Below are positions 28,643 to 37,738 of a stretch of DNA of 64,000 bases, piece after piece; position 1 is the first letter of the stretch, and every line of letters starts with the position of its first letter. Source of the stretch: Modestobacter altitudinis (GTDB lineage: Bacteria > Actinomycetota > Actinomycetes > Mycobacteriales > Geodermatophilaceae). A program made the translations under genes and the position numbers. The stretch lies in contig NZ_SJEW01000004.1 in NCBI RefSeq assembly GCF_005930475.1, positions 99,302 to 163,301 of the forward strand, given 5' to 3'. Below the pieces are notes generated by a model, which made no database searches, was not told where the DNA came from, and was given only the letters and a program-made list of their open reading frames with translations.

Positions 28643-28679
28643 TCGACCGCCGGCTCCGTGCCGGCACCGTCTGACCACT

Positions 28680-28713
28680 GAGGCCCGCCCGTCCAGCTGG
28701 ACCGGCGGGCCTC
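28680..28713 (+). terminator. Terminator after trxA
   Basis: Stem GAGGCCCGCC / GGCGGGCCTC, with an inner GTCC-AGCT-GGAC hairpin, 38 nt after the trxA stop. Confidence 0.85.
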
Positions 28714-28744
28714 GTCGGTCCCGGTCGGGATGCCACAATCGACG

Positions 28745-29929
28745 GTGCGCACCACCCCCACCGGCCCGACCCCAGAGGACAGGAGCGACGACCGCCGCAT
28801 GGACGTCCTGCGACCCGGCAGCACCGGTCCCTTCGTGGCCGAGGTGCAGGCAGTCCTCCGGTCCCTCGAGCTGCTCGACGGCGACCCCACCCGGGCGGCC
28901 GAGTACGACCAGGCGACCGAGCTCGCCGTCCGGCACTTCCAGCAGGTCCGCGGGCTGTCCGTCGACGGCCGGGTGGGCGACGAGACGTACCGGGCGCTGA
29001 ACGAGGCCCGCTGGTCCCTCGGTGACCGGCTGCTGCGCTACGACCCCGAGCACCCCGCCCGAGGTGACGACGTCCGCCGGCTGCAGGAGCTGCTGCTCGA
29101 GCTCGGCTACGACGCCGGCCGGGCCGACGGCATCTTGGGCGCAGAGACCGAGTCCGGGCTGCGCACGTTCCAGCGCGACTACGGCCTGACCGCCGACGGC
29201 ACCTGCGGGCCGGCCACCCTGCGCGCGCTCAAGCAGCTCGGCCGCCGGGTCACCGGTGGCCGCCCGCAGCTGCTGCGGCAGAGCGCCTCGATGGTCGAGT
29301 CCGGCTCGCACCTCATCGGCCGGGTCATCGTCATCGACCCCGGTCACGGTGGCGAGGACACCGGCTACACCGCGGGGGAGACCACCGAGGCCGACCTGGT
29401 CTTCGACCTGGCCTCCCGGATCGAGGGCCGGCTGGCCGCCGCGGGCGCCACCGTGTACCTGACCCGCGGTCGCACCGGTGACCCCGTCGTCGGTGACCGC
29501 ACCGCGTTCGCCAACGAGACCCGCGCCGACCTGTTCCTCTCCCTGCACATGGAGGCGCACGGCTCGGCGCACGCCCGCGGCGTGGCCAGCTACTACTACG
29601 GCACCGGGTCCGGGGCCAGCTCGACGGTGGGTGAGGAGTTCGCCAACCTGGTCCGGCGCGAGGTCATCGCCCGCACCGGGATGCTCGACTGCGGCTCGCA
29701 CCCGAAGACCTGGGACATCCTGCGGATGACCAGGATGCCCGCCGTCCGGATCGACTGCGGCTACCTGTCCCACCCGGTCGACCGGCTGCTGCTGCTCGAC
29801 GCCCGGACCCGCAGCACGGTGGCCCAGGCCGTGGTCGCCGCCGTCCAGCGGCTGTTCCTCCCCGCCGACGCCGACCCGGCGACCGGCACGTTCCTGCTGC
29901 CGCCGCGGCTGAGCTCACCGACCGCCTGA
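28745..29929 (+). CDS. cwlM: CwlM-like protein: two peptidoglycan-binding repeats plus amidase_3 domain
   Basis: This encodes 394 residues. Two PG_binding_1 repeats (about 20-85 and 100-165: PFVAEVQAVLRSLELL, DDVRRLQELLLELGYDAG) are followed by an amidase_3 domain (about 190-380) with VIVIDPGHGG (zinc His), TEADLVFDLA (zinc Glu) and LSLHMEAH (zinc His). The final block reads VRIDCGYLSHP, with Asp where active amidases have the catalytic Glu. Mycobacterial CwlM in the same place is not an amidase but a PknB-phosphorylated activator of MurA, so a regulatory role is likely. GTG at 28745 is chosen for a CACAAT -10 box 5 nt upstream; an ATG at 28799 is the alternative. Confidence 0.88.
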   Translation: MRTTPTGPTPEDRSDDRRMDVLRPGSTGPFVAEVQAVLRSLELLDGDPTRAAEYDQATELAVRHFQQVRGLSVDGRVGDETYRALNEARWSLGDRLLRYDPEHPARGDDVRRLQELLLELGYDAGRADGILGAETESGLRTFQRDYGLTADGTCGPATLRALKQLGRRVTGGRPQLLRQSASMVESGSHLIGRVIVIDPGHGGEDTGYTAGETTEADLVFDLASRIEGRLAAAGATVYLTRGRTGDPVVGDRTAFANETRADLFLSLHMEAHGSAHARGVASYYYGTGSGASSTVGEEFANLVRREVIARTGMLDCGSHPKTWDILRMTRMPAVRIDCGYLSHPVDRLLLLDARTRSTVAQAVVAAVQRLFLPADADPATGTFLLPPRLSSPTA

Positions 29930-29966
29930 CGGCGCGCCGGGGACGGACCGGTCCGGCCTCGCCGCC

Positions 29967-29972
29967 TAGACT
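29967..29972 (+). promoter_or_regulatory. Predicted -10 box of the aminotransferase gene
   Basis: TAGACT ends 7 nt before the GTG start at 29980, with no ribosome site between: a leaderless promoter pattern. Confidence 0.55.
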
Positions 29973-29979
29973 CCGACGG

Positions 29980-31392
29980 GTGACCCCTCCTGTGCCCGAC
30001 CCTGCGGTCGGAACCGGTCAGGCCGGGGCGTACTCCAGCGGTGCGTCCCCGCACGTCTCCCCGCGGCACCCGCGGCTGGACCCCCTGGCAGACCGGTACG
30101 CAGCACGCACTCACGGGATGAAGAGCTCGGAGATCCGGGCGCTGTTCTCCGTGGTCAGCCGGCCCGAGGTCGTCTCCCTCGCCGGCGGCATGCCGGCGGT
30201 CACCGCCCTGCCGCTGGACGCGGTCGGCTCGATGATCGGCGAGCTGGTCTCCGGTATGGGCGCGCAGACCCTGCAGTACGGCTCCGGCCAGGGCGACCCG
30301 CGGCTGCGCGAGCGGATCTGCGACGTGATGGCCCTGGAGGGCATCACCGACGCGCGGCCCAGCGAGGTCGTCGTCACCGTCGGGTCCCAGCAGGGGCTGG
30401 ACCTGGTCACCCGGGTGTTCGTCGACCCCGGTGACGTCATCCTGGCCGAGGCGCCGTCCTACGTGGGTGCGCTGGGGGTCTTCCAGGCCGCGCAGGCCCA
30501 GGTCCGGCACGTCGCCATGGACGATGACGGGCTCATCCCCGAGGCGCTGGAGCAGGCGCTGCTGGAGTGCCGGGCCCGTGGCGAGCGGGTCAAGTTCCTC
30601 TACACCGTGCCCAACTTCCACAACCCGGCCGGCATCACCCTCTCCGAGCCCCGCCGCGAACGGGTCATCGCGATCGCCGAGCAGTACGACCTGCTGGTCA
30701 TCGAGGACAACCCCTACGGCCTGCTGGGCTTCGACCACGAGCCGATGCGCGCGTTGCGGGCCCGCAACGAGGAGCGGGTCATCTACCTGGGCTCGTTCTC
30801 CAAGACCTTCTCCCCGGGGCTGCGGGTCGGCTGGGTGCTGGCCCCGCTCGCCGTCCGGGAGAAGCTCGTGCTGGCCACCGAGGCGCAGGTGCTCTGCCCG
30901 CCGTCGCTGACCCAGTACGCCGTCGCCCGGTACCTGGACACCCAGCCGTGGCGCGAGCAGATCAAGGTCTTCACCGAGCTCTACCGGGAGCGCCGGGACG
31001 CGACCCTGGAGTCGCTGACCGCCCTCATGCCCCCCGGCACCACCTGGACCCGGCCGGACGGCGGCTTCTACGTGTGGCTGAAGCTGCCGCACGGGCTGGA
31101 CGCCAAGCTCATGCAGCCCCGGGCGGTCGCCGCGCACGTCGCGTACGTGCCGGGCATCGGCTTCTACGCCGACGGCCAGGGCCAGGAGTACATGCGGCTG
31201 TCCTACTGCTACCCCGAGCCGGACCGGATCCGGGAGGGCGTGCGCCGGCTGGCCCGGGTCATCGAGGCCGAGCTGGACCTGCACTCCACCTTCGACGCGG
31301 TGGACACCGGTACCTTCCGCGCGGTCTGCAGCCCGCCACCGCCGGTCATCGGACCGGCCAACGCCGACCAGCACGAGGAGCCGCACCGATGA
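29980..31392 (+). CDS. PLP-dependent class I/II aminotransferase (2-aminoadipate transaminase-like)
   Basis: This encodes 470 residues. The fold-type I signature is visible: the PLP-binding VTVGSQQGLDLVTRVF, then VPNFHNPAGITLS, DNPYGLLGF and the Schiff-base lysine in GSFSKTFSPGLRVGW. No N-terminal GntR domain is present, so it is an enzyme rather than a MocR regulator. Similar enzymes act on 2-aminoadipate, aromatic or branched amino acids; the substrate cannot be assigned. Its stop overlaps the ATG of the Ddl-like gene by 4 nt, so the two are probably one operon. I recall the same pair beside parB in other actinobacteria. Confidence 0.88.
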   Translation: MTPPVPDPAVGTGQAGAYSSGASPHVSPRHPRLDPLADRYAARTHGMKSSEIRALFSVVSRPEVVSLAGGMPAVTALPLDAVGSMIGELVSGMGAQTLQYGSGQGDPRLRERICDVMALEGITDARPSEVVVTVGSQQGLDLVTRVFVDPGDVILAEAPSYVGALGVFQAAQAQVRHVAMDDDGLIPEALEQALLECRARGERVKFLYTVPNFHNPAGITLSEPRRERVIAIAEQYDLLVIEDNPYGLLGFDHEPMRALRARNEERVIYLGSFSKTFSPGLRVGWVLAPLAVREKLVLATEAQVLCPPSLTQYAVARYLDTQPWREQIKVFTELYRERRDATLESLTALMPPGTTWTRPDGGFYVWLKLPHGLDAKLMQPRAVAAHVAYVPGIGFYADGQGQEYMRLSYCYPEPDRIREGVRRLARVIEAELDLHSTFDAVDTGTFRAVCSPPPPVIGPANADQHEEPHR

Positions 31393-32381
31393 GCGAGCCG
31401 GCCGCCGCACCGGTGGAGGCACCCCGGAAGGAGCCGCTGCGCGCGCTCGTGCTCGCCGGCGGGCTGACCTTCGAGCGGGAGGTCAGCATCAACTCCGGCG
31501 GCCAGGTGGTCGAGGCCCTCGGCCGCGCCGGGGTCGAGGCCGAGCTGCACGACGCGGACGCCGAACTGCTCCCCGGGCTCTCGGGGGCGCCGGTGGACGC
31601 GGTCTTCATCGCCCTGCACGGCGCCACGGGCGAGGACGGCGCGCTGCGCGCGGTGCTCGACCTGGCCGGCGTGCCCTACGTCGGCTCACCCGCCGCGGCC
31701 TGCCGACTGGCCTGGGACAAGCCGGCGGCCAAGTCGGTCGTGGGGTCGGCCGGTGTCTCGACGCCGGACTGGGTCGCGCTCCCGCACAGCACCTTCCGTG
31801 AGCTGGGCGCCGGCGCGGTGCTGGACCTCATCGTGGCCCGGCTGGGGCTGCCGCTGATGGTCAAGCCGGCCTCGGGCGGCTCCGCCCTCGGCGTGCAGAA
31901 GGTCAGCCGTGTCGAGGACCTGCCGGCGGCGATGGTCAGCTGCTTCGCCTACGGCGACACGGTCATGGTCGAGCGCTTCGTCGACGGCGTCGAGCTGGCG
32001 CTGTCCGTGATCGACCTGGGGGAGGGGCCCGAGGCCCTGCCGGCGGTCGAGATCGCCCCCGAGTCCGGTGTCTTCGACTACACCTCGCGCTACACGCCCG
32101 GGATGACGGAGTACCACTCCCCGGCGCGGGTCTCCGAGGCCGTGGCAGCTCGCGCGGCCGAGGTCGCGCTGCGGGTGCACGAGGTGCTCGGCCTGGCCGG
32201 GCTGTCCCGCACCGACGCCCTCGTCACCCCGGACGGCGAGGTGCACTTCCTCGAGGTGAACGTCTCGCCCGGGCTGACCGAGACGTCGATGTTCCCGATG
32301 GCGGTCGAGGCGGCCGGCTACCGGCTCGGCGACGTCCTCGGCCGCCTCCTCGCTCGCGCCGCCGTGACATCGTCGTCCTGA
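31389..32381 (+). CDS. D-alanine-D-alanine ligase-like ATP-grasp enzyme
   Basis: This encodes 330 residues. The N-terminal domain begins ALVLAGGLTFEREVSINSG (family motif GGxSxEREVS with Leu-Thr-Phe in the loop). The ATP-grasp core has LPLMVKPASGGSALGVQKV, DTVMVERFVDGVEL and the metal-binding ending HFLEVNVSPGLTETSMFPMA. The length and motifs fit a Ddl. A dedicated ddl is usually elsewhere in actinobacterial genomes, so this may be a paralogue with another dipeptide product. It is coupled to the aminotransferase gene and convergent with parB; a hairpin lies between them. Confidence 0.82.
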   Translation: MSEPAAAPVEAPRKEPLRALVLAGGLTFEREVSINSGGQVVEALGRAGVEAELHDADAELLPGLSGAPVDAVFIALHGATGEDGALRAVLDLAGVPYVGSPAAACRLAWDKPAAKSVVGSAGVSTPDWVALPHSTFRELGAGAVLDLIVARLGLPLMVKPASGGSALGVQKVSRVEDLPAAMVSCFAYGDTVMVERFVDGVELALSVIDLGEGPEALPAVEIAPESGVFDYTSRYTPGMTEYHSPARVSEAVAARAAEVALRVHEVLGLAGLSRTDALVTPDGEVHFLEVNVSPGLTETSMFPMAVEAAGYRLGDVLGRLLARAAVTSSS

Positions 32382-32486
32382 CGGACGACACCGCGGCCAG
32401 GAGCCGTGCCGGCCACGTCGAGCCCTTGCCCGTTCCTCCTCGGCGAGCCTCCGGCCCGCGTCGTCCGACCGGAGCGGCTCATGCCG

Positions 32487-32519
32487 CGTCGTGGTTACGT
32501 TCATGACGTAACCACGACG
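32487..32519. terminator. Perfect hairpin between ddl-like gene and parB
   Basis: A perfect 14-bp inverted repeat, CGTCGTGGTTACGT and ACGTAACCACGACG, around TCATG. It sits between convergent genes, 12 nt after the parB stop, so it can serve as a bidirectional terminator. The AT-rich inner part is unusual for this genome, so protein binding is also possible. Confidence 0.7.
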
Positions 32520-32531
32520 GTCACCCGGTGC

Positions 32532-33572
32532 TCAACTCCTACCGCTGATGTCGGGGGCCATCATCCCGACGATCCGCTGCAGGTCGTCCACCGAGCCGAA
32601 CTCGACCACGATCCGGCCCTTGGCCCGGCCGATCTGGACCTTCACCTTGGTCTCGAAGACGTCGGAGAGCCGTCCGGCGAGGTCCTCCACCCCGGGGGCG
32701 GAGAGCTTGCGGGCCGTCCGGCGGGCTGCCGTGGGGCTCTCGGCGACGGCCATCGCCACCGCCTCCTCGGTCGCGCGCACTGACATGCCCTCGGCGACGA
32801 TCCGGGTGGCCAGCGCGTCCTGCGCCTCGGCCTCCGGCAGCCCCAGCAGCGCCCGGGCGTGCCCGGCGGAGATGACCCCGGCCGCGACCCGGGTCTGCAC
32901 CTTCACCGGCAGCTTCAGCAGCCGGATGGTGTTGGTGACCTGGGAGCGGCTGCGGCCGATCTTGCTGGCCAGCTCCTCGTGCGTGGCGCCGAACTCCTCC
33001 AGCAGCTGCTGGTAGGCCGCCGCCTCCTCCAGCGGGTTGAGCTGAACCCGGTGGATGTTCTCCAGCAGCGCGTCCCGGAGCATCGCGTCGTCGGTGGTGT
33101 CCCGGACGATGGCCGGCACCGTCTCCAGCCCGGCGCCCCGGGCGGCCCGCAGCCGGCGCTCGCCCATGATGAGCTCGTACCGGCCCTCGCCGGCCTCACG
33201 GACGACGATCGGCTGGAGCAGGCCGAACTCGCGCACCGAGTGGGTGAGCTCCTCCAGCGCCTCGTCGTCGAAGACCTGGCGGGGCTGCTTGGGGTTCGGG
33301 ACGACCTCGTCCACCGGGAGCTCACGCAGGAAGGCACCGGGGACGCCGGCCACCTGCTCGATCACCCGGGCCGGCAGCTCGTGGACCGACGCGGTGCGCC
33401 CGTCGTCGCCGTCCGGGGGCGCGGCGCCGGTCTGCTCGACCGCAGCGGCCCCAGCCGCCTCAGCGGCCTCAGCGGCCTCGGCTGCGCGGGCCGCGGGCGT
33501 CGCCGTCGGTGCGGGCGCGCTGGTGGGGATGAGAGCCGCCAGGCCCCGGCCGAGACCGCCGCGCTTCGTCAC
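32532..33572 (-). CDS. parB: Chromosome partitioning protein ParB
   Basis: This encodes 346 residues. The N-terminal ParB/CTPase domain (about 85-185) has [20 protein letters not shown] and [14 protein letters not shown] (the ERRxxA-type block). The helix-turn-helix region (about 190-270) reads [20 protein letters not shown], and the C-terminal dimer domain ends in [19 protein letters not shown] low-complexity Ala/Glu segment (30-60) follows the opening [14 protein letters not shown], which probably contacts ParA. GTG at 33572 has GAGGAGGA upstream. It loads on parS sites and spreads along DNA to segregate origins. Four exact parS copies lie in this window. Confidence 0.96.
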   Translation of the reverse strand: MTKRGGLGRGLAALIPTSAPAPTATPAARAAEAAEAAEAAGAAAVEQTGAAPPDGDDGRTASVHELPARVIEQVAGVPGAFLRELPVDEVVPNPKQPRQVFDDEALEELTHSVREFGLLQPIVVREAGEGRYELIMGERRLRAARGAGLETVPAIVRDTTDDAMLRDALLENIHRVQLNPLEEAAAYQQLLEEFGATHEELASKIGRSRSQVTNTIRLLKLPVKVQTRVAAGVISAGHARALLGLPEAEAQDALATRIVAEGMSVRATEEAVAMAVAESPTAARRTARKLSAPGVEDLAGRLSDVFETKVKVQIGRAKGRIVVEFGSVDDLQRIVGMMAPDISGRS

Positions 33573-33639
33573 AGGTCCTCCTCGCAGGTGCCCGGGGTCC
33601 GCAGCAGCGGCCGGGCGGTGAGCTGGGTGCCCACGGTCG

Positions 33640-34701
33640 TCACGTGGCGTGCCGTCCGCGGGAGGAAGGGGTGGCCACCGGCTCGCCGAGCACCAGCGCG
33701 GCCACCGACGGGGGACCGGCCACCGGGGGCGGCGGCGCGGCCTTCGGCGGTGTCGGGGCCGGCGACAGGGCGACGCCCCGCTGGGCGAACTCGCGCGCGG
33801 CCTCGACGTAGCTGGTGGAGCCGCGGGAGCCGGGGTCGTAGGTGAGCACCGACTGGCCGTACCCGGGCGCCTCGCTGACCCGGACGTTGCGCGGGATGAC
33901 CGTGCCGAGCACCAGCTCACCGAAGTGGTTGCGCACCTCGTCGGCGACCTGGTCGGCGAGCTTGGTCCGCCCGTCGTACATGGTGAGCAGGATGGTGCCC
34001 ACCGAGATGCCCGGGTTCAGGTGCGCGCGCACCAGGTCGATGTTGGCGAGGAGCTGGCCGAGTCCCTCCAGCGCGTAGTACTCGCACTGGATCGGGATGA
34101 GCACCTCGTCGCCCGCCACGAGCGCGTTGAGGGTCAGCAGCCCCAGCGACGGCGGGCAGTCGATGAGGACGTAGTGCGGCCGCTCCTCGGCGGGTAGCTC
34201 GTGCAGGTACGTCTCGATCGAGCGGCGCAGCCGGTGCTCCCGGGCGACGACGGAGACCAGCTCGATCTCCGCGCCGGCCAGGTCGATCGTCGCGGGCACG
34301 CAGAGCAGGTTCGGGCTGGCCGTGGTGGGGTGGACGACCTCGGCCAGGGTGTTGTCCCCGATCAGGGCGTCGTAGATCGACAGCGTCCCGACCGTGTGCT
34401 CGACCCCGAGGGCGGTGCTGGCGTTCCCCTGCGGGTCCAGGTCGATGACCAGGGTGCGGAGTCCGTACATGGCCAGGGCCACACCCAGGTTGACCGTCGA
34501 GGTGGTCTTGCCGACGCCGCCCTTCTGGTTGGCGATCGTGACCACCCGGATGCGTCCCGGGGCGGGGAAGGGGTCCTGGTCGGCAGCGTGCAGGACCCGG
34601 GTGGCCCGCATCGCCTCCATGGCGATGGGGCTGTCGAACTCAGGCGTGACCGCCACGTCGGCGGCGAGACTGGTGCGCAGTCGCTCGCCGGGGTCCGTCA
34701 T
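33640..34701 (-). CDS. parA: Chromosome partitioning ATPase ParA (Soj)
   Basis: This encodes 353 residues. The deviant Walker A motif is [15 protein letters not shown] (near 68-76), with Walker B in [13 protein letters not shown] and the PEYYALEG-type block [14 protein letters not shown]. The N-terminal 55 residues are an extension, and the C-terminus is Pro-rich. ATG at 34701 is chosen because GAGGAGG sits about 8 nt upstream. It partners ParB, 67 nt downstream, in the parAB operon. Two parS sites lie 24-62 bp upstream of the start, in the promoter region, so ParB probably feeds back on the operon. Confidence 0.96.
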   Translation of the reverse strand: MTDPGERLRTSLAADVAVTPEFDSPIAMEAMRATRVLHAADQDPFPAPGRIRVVTIANQKGGVGKTTSTVNLGVALAMYGLRTLVIDLDPQGNASTALGVEHTVGTLSIYDALIGDNTLAEVVHPTTASPNLLCVPATIDLAGAEIELVSVVAREHRLRRSIETYLHELPAEERPHYVLIDCPPSLGLLTLNALVAGDEVLIPIQCEYYALEGLGQLLANIDLVRAHLNPGISVGTILLTMYDGRTKLADQVADEVRNHFGELVLGTVIPRNVRVSEAPGYGQSVLTYDPGSRGSTSYVEAAREFAQRGVALSPAPTPPKAAPPPPVAGPPSVAALVLGEPVATPSSRGRHAT

Positions 34702-34724
34702 CGGTGCATCCTCCTCACCGCCGT

Positions 34725-34738
34725 GTTCCACGTGGAAC
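34725..34738. promoter_or_regulatory. parS-type site 1 upstream of parA
   Basis: GTTCCACGTGGAAC, a perfect palindrome, 24 bp before the parA start. Confidence 0.85.
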
Positions 34739-34749
34739 GGCGTCTACGT

Positions 34750-34763
34750 GTTCCACGTGGAAC
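34750..34763. promoter_or_regulatory. parS-type site 2 upstream of parA
   Basis: A second identical GTTCCACGTGGAAC, spaced 25 bp (centre to centre) from the first, between parA and rsmG. Confidence 0.85.
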
Positions 34764-34800
34764 GGCGAGAGGACTCCCTGCTCCCCTGCAGGGGGCCGGG

Positions 34801-35469
34801 TCACCGTGGTCCCCGGGTCATGACCACCACGGTAGTGGCTGCCGCGCCGAGGTCGACACCGACGGCCCGTGTCTGCACGTCCCGCATGCCGGCCGCCTCC
34901 AGCTCGGGCACCAGGTCCGGGACCTCGGCGGCCGCGCGGGCTCCCACGAGGGCGATCAGCTGCGTGCCCGGGGCCAGCAGCCCCCGGCACCAGCCCACGA
35001 GCCGTGGCAGCGGGGCGACCGCGCGGGCGGTCACCACGTCCACCGGTCCGACGGCGCGGACCACCGAGCGCTCCTCGGCCCGCCCGCGCACGATCCGCCA
35101 GGGCGTGCCCAGAGCGGTCACGACGTCCTGCAGGAACTCCACCCGACGAGCCATCGGCTCCACCAGGGTGAGCGTGAGGTCCGGACGGGCCAACCCCAGC
35201 GGGATGCCGGGCAGCCCCGCGCCGCTGCCGACGTCGACCACCCGCGCCTCGGCCGGTACTGCCTCGGCCAGCGCGGCGCTGTTGAGCACGTGCCGGTCCC
35301 ACAGCCGCGGGACCTCCCGCGGGCCGATCAGCCCCCGGACGACGCCGTCACCGGCGAGCATGGCCACGTACCGCTCGGCGGCGCCGACGGCGTCCCCGAA
35401 GACGCCGGCGGCGGTCGCCGGAGGTTCCGGAACCGGATGGTTCTGGATGTCGTCGGACGGGTCGCTCAC
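34801..35469 (-). CDS. rsmG: 16S rRNA (guanine-N7)-methyltransferase RsmG
   Basis: This encodes 222 residues. The SAM-binding motif is VVDVGSGAGLPGIPLGLARP (about 77-97), after RGLIGPREVPRLWDRHVLNSAAL. It also has the RAEE and VTARAVAPLPRLVGWC blocks of the GidB family. It methylates G527 (E. coli numbering) of 16S rRNA; loss gives low-level streptomycin resistance in other species. The GTG start overlaps the jag stop by 4 nt. It is the last gene of the rpmH-rnpA-yidD-yidC-jag-rsmG block before parAB. Confidence 0.95.
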   Translation of the reverse strand: MSDPSDDIQNHPVPEPPATAAGVFGDAVGAAERYVAMLAGDGVVRGLIGPREVPRLWDRHVLNSAALAEAVPAEARVVDVGSGAGLPGIPLGLARPDLTLTLVEPMARRVEFLQDVVTALGTPWRIVRGRAEERSVVRAVGPVDVVTARAVAPLPRLVGWCRGLLAPGTQLIALVGARAAAEVPDLVPELEAAGMRDVQTRAVGVDLGAAATTVVVMTRGPR

Positions 35470-36134
35470 CGGTCCGGCAGGACCACGACGCGCCGGTTCG
35501 GCTCCTCGCCCTCCGACTCGCTGTGCACCCCGCCGGCGGCGGCGATGACGTCGTGCACGACCTTGCGCTCGAACGGGTTCATCGCCGACAGCCGCTCGGG
35601 CTGGCCGCTCTGGGCCACCCGCTCGGCCGCGGCGGAGGCGAGGCTGGTCAGGTCGGCCCGGCGCTTGGCGCGGAACCCGCCGATGTCGAGCATCAGCCGG
35701 CTGCGGACCCCGGTGGACTGGGCCACGGCGAGCCGGGTGAGCTCCTGCAGCGCCTCCAGCGTGGCGCCGTCCGGCCCGATCAGGGTCTTGAGCTGGCCGC
35801 CCACGACCGCGACCGAGGCCCGGTCACCCTCGACGTCGAGGTCGATGTCCCCGTCGACGTCCAGGATGTCCAGCAGCCGCTCGAGGTAGTCACCGGCGAC
35901 GTCGCCCTCACGGACCAGCAGGCTCTCGCCCTGCTCCGCGTCGTCGTCGTCTTCGGCGTCGTCGTCCTCGGCGTCCTCGATGTCGACCGGCTCGACGACG
36001 GCGTCGGCGGAGGCCGCGTCGGCGTCGGGCAGGGCCGGGTCACCGGCGCCGCCGATCTGGGGGAGCACCGCGTCCGAGGTCGCCTCGGCCGTCGTCACGG
36101 TGTCGGTTCCGGTGTGGTTGTCGGATGCACTCAC
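35466..36134 (-). CDS. jag: Jag/KhpB-like RNA-binding protein (KH and R3H domains)
   Basis: This encodes 222 residues. The first 70 residues are very acidic (runs of Asp/Glu). A KH-like domain (about 75-150) reads DYLERLLDILDVDGDIDLDVEG...GQLKTLIGPDGATLEALQELTRLA. The R3H domain follows (about 155-222, LASAAAERVAQSGQPERLSAMNPFERKVVHDVIAA). GTG at 36134 has GGAGG upstream. The protein binds RNA and in other Gram-positive bacteria affects division and wall synthesis. It always accompanies yidC. It is coupled to rsmG by a GTGA overlap. Confidence 0.93.
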   Translation of the reverse strand: MSASDNHTGTDTVTTAEATSDAVLPQIGGAGDPALPDADAASADAVVEPVDIEDAEDDDAEDDDDAEQGESLLVREGDVAGDYLERLLDILDVDGDIDLDVEGDRASVAVVGGQLKTLIGPDGATLEALQELTRLAVAQSTGVRSRLMLDIGGFRAKRRADLTSLASAAAERVAQSGQPERLSAMNPFERKVVHDVIAAAGGVHSESEGEEPNRRVVVLPDR

Positions 36135-36222
36135 GGGGGTCCTCCAAGGTCGAGCAGGCGGCCGGGCGAACCCGGTGGTCGAGGGGCGGGCGGCGGGCTC
36201 GCGGCCCGGCTGCCCGCGCCGG

Positions 36223-37368
36223 TCAGCGGCGCTTGCGCTTGCCGCGGTTGGCCGGCCCGGCCGAGCGGCTGCCGGTCGACCCGGATCGGGGACGGTTGCC
36301 CCCGCCGGTCGGGCGGCCGTTGGCCGTGCTGCCCGTCGCGCCGTCCCGGGGCCCGTCGAGAGGGCCGTCCAGTGGGCCGTCCAGGGGGCCGTCGAGCCCG
36401 CCGTCCCCCTGGGTGACCCCGGTCGGGGGGACGTCGACCGGGACACCCTCGGTGCTCACGGTCGAGGTGGGGGCAGCGGTGGCCGGACGGGCGGGCTTGG
36501 GCCGGACGGGCTTGGCACCGGGCTTGGGGGCGAGCGTCTTCGGGTCGAGCTGCGGCTTCTCGGCGGCGGCCTTGGCCAGCGCGCCGGGCGACCCGGGCGG
36601 GGGCAGCTTCTTGAGGATGTAGAACTGCTGGCCCAGGGTCCACAGGTTGTTGGTGAACCAGTAGATGAGCACGCCGACCGGGAAGAAGAAGCCGGAGACG
36701 AAGAGGCTGATCGGCATCCCGTAGAGCAGCAGCTTCTGCACCATCGCGGCCTGGCCCTCGACCGGGCCGGAGCGCTTCTGGATCTGCTTCTGGGTGAAGA
36801 AGGTCGTGCAGCACATGACCACGATGAGGAAGGCGCAGACGACCCGGATGCTGGTGTAGTCGACACCGGGCAGGCCCAGGATCTGGCTGGCCTTGGGCTC
36901 CTGCATGTTGAAGGAGCTGGAGATCGGCGCCCCGAAGAGGTCGGCCTTGGCCGCGTCGTCGGTGAGCTTGTCGCTCCAGCTGTAGAGCCCCTCCTTGCCG
37001 GGGGCGAGCCGGCGGAGGACGTGGAACAGGGCGATGAAGACCGGGATCTGCGGGAGCAGCGGCAGGCAGCCGGCCAGCGGGTTGACCCCGCGCTCCTTCT
37101 GCAGCGCCATCATCGCGGTGCTGAAGCCCTGCTTGTCGCTGCCGTACTGCTTGCGGAGCTTCTGGATCTCCGGCTGGATCTCCTGCATCGCCCGCTGGCT
37201 CTTGACCTGCTTGACGAACAGCCGGAACAGCAGCACGCGGATGGTGATGACCAGGAAGACGATCGACAGGGCCCAGCTCAGGCCGCCCGCGGGGTCCAGG
37301 AAGTTCGCGAACAGCGAGTGCCAGGTCTTCATCACCCAGGCGATCGCGGTGTACATCCAGTCAAGCAA
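36223..37368 (-). CDS. yidC: Membrane protein insertase YidC
   Basis: This encodes 381 residues. Hydrophobic segments at about 10-55 and three further ones surround the family blocks ([78 protein letters not shown]). The C-terminal cytosolic tail (about 275-381) is Pro/Lys/Arg-rich with an LDGP tandem repeat and a basic end. A TTG start at 37368 is chosen since AGGAGG lies 6 nt upstream; ATG at 37356 has no such spacing. It inserts membrane proteins with or without Sec. Its start overlaps the yidD end by 8 nt. Confidence 0.94.
   Translation of the reverse strand: MLDWMYTAIAWVMKTWHSLFANFLDPAGGLSWALSIVFLVITIRVLLFRLFVKQVKSQRAMQEIQPEIQKLRKQYGSDKQGFSTAMMALQKERGVNPLAGCLPLLPQIPVFIALFHVLRRLAPGKEGLYSWSDKLTDDAAKADLFGAPISSSFNMQEPKASQILGLPGVDYTSIRVVCAFLIVVMCCTTFFTQKQIQKRSGPVEGQAAMVQKLLLYGMPISLFVSGFFFPVGVLIYWFTNNLWTLGQQFYILKKLPPPGSPGALAKAAAEKPQLDPKTLAPKPGAKPVRPKPARPATAAPTSTVSTEGVPVDVPPTGVTQGDGGLDGPLDGPLDGPLDGPRDGATGSTANGRPTGGGNRPRSGSTGSRSAGPANRGKRKRR
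36349..36396. repeat. 12-bp tandem repeat in yidC tail
   Basis: Four imperfect 12-bp units (consensus GGGCCGTCCAGN on the plus strand) encode four LDGP tetrapeptides in the YidC C-terminal tail. Confidence 0.85.
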
Positions 37369-37738
37369 CGCCAGCCTCCTGCTGCGCTGACCGGCCAGAG
37401 GCCGGCGGGGTGGCACCGTGGCGACGAGCGGGGTCGTCGGCCGGCGGTACCGGTGGAGTGGTCGGGTCCGACGCCGCTGTGCACGACGAGTGGGTGGGCT
37501 CAGCGGTTCCGGCGTGCGGCGGGACGAGGTCGACCCCACCGGGGTGCCACGGTGCGCACTTGGCGAGCCGGCGCACCGCCAGCCAGGTGCCGCGCCCGGC
37601 GCCGTGGACCTCGATCGCCTCGGCGGCATAGGCGCTGCAGCTGGGCTCGAAGCGGCACCGCGGCGGGAACACCGGGCTGATCGCCCGCTGGTAGAAGCGG
37701 ACGGCGGCCAGCAGCGCGCGGGCAGGGGCGGCGGTCAC
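37361..37738 (-). CDS. yidD: Membrane protein insertion efficiency factor YidD
   Basis: This encodes 125 residues. The family core is [37 protein letters not shown] and [13 protein letters not shown] (about 13-70), including the three conserved cysteines. The C-terminal 55 residues are a Pro/Ala-rich extension absent from short homologues. It is a small membrane-associated helper of YidC-mediated insertion. The GTG start overlaps the rnpA stop by 4 nt, and its end overlaps yidC, so the three are translated as a coupled set. Confidence 0.93.
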   Translation of the reverse strand: MTAAPARALLAAVRFYQRAISPVFPPRCRFEPSCSAYAAEAIEVHGAGRGTWLAVRRLAKCAPWHPGGVDLVPPHAGTAEPTHSSCTAASDPTTPPVPPADDPARRHGATPPASGRSAQQEAGVA

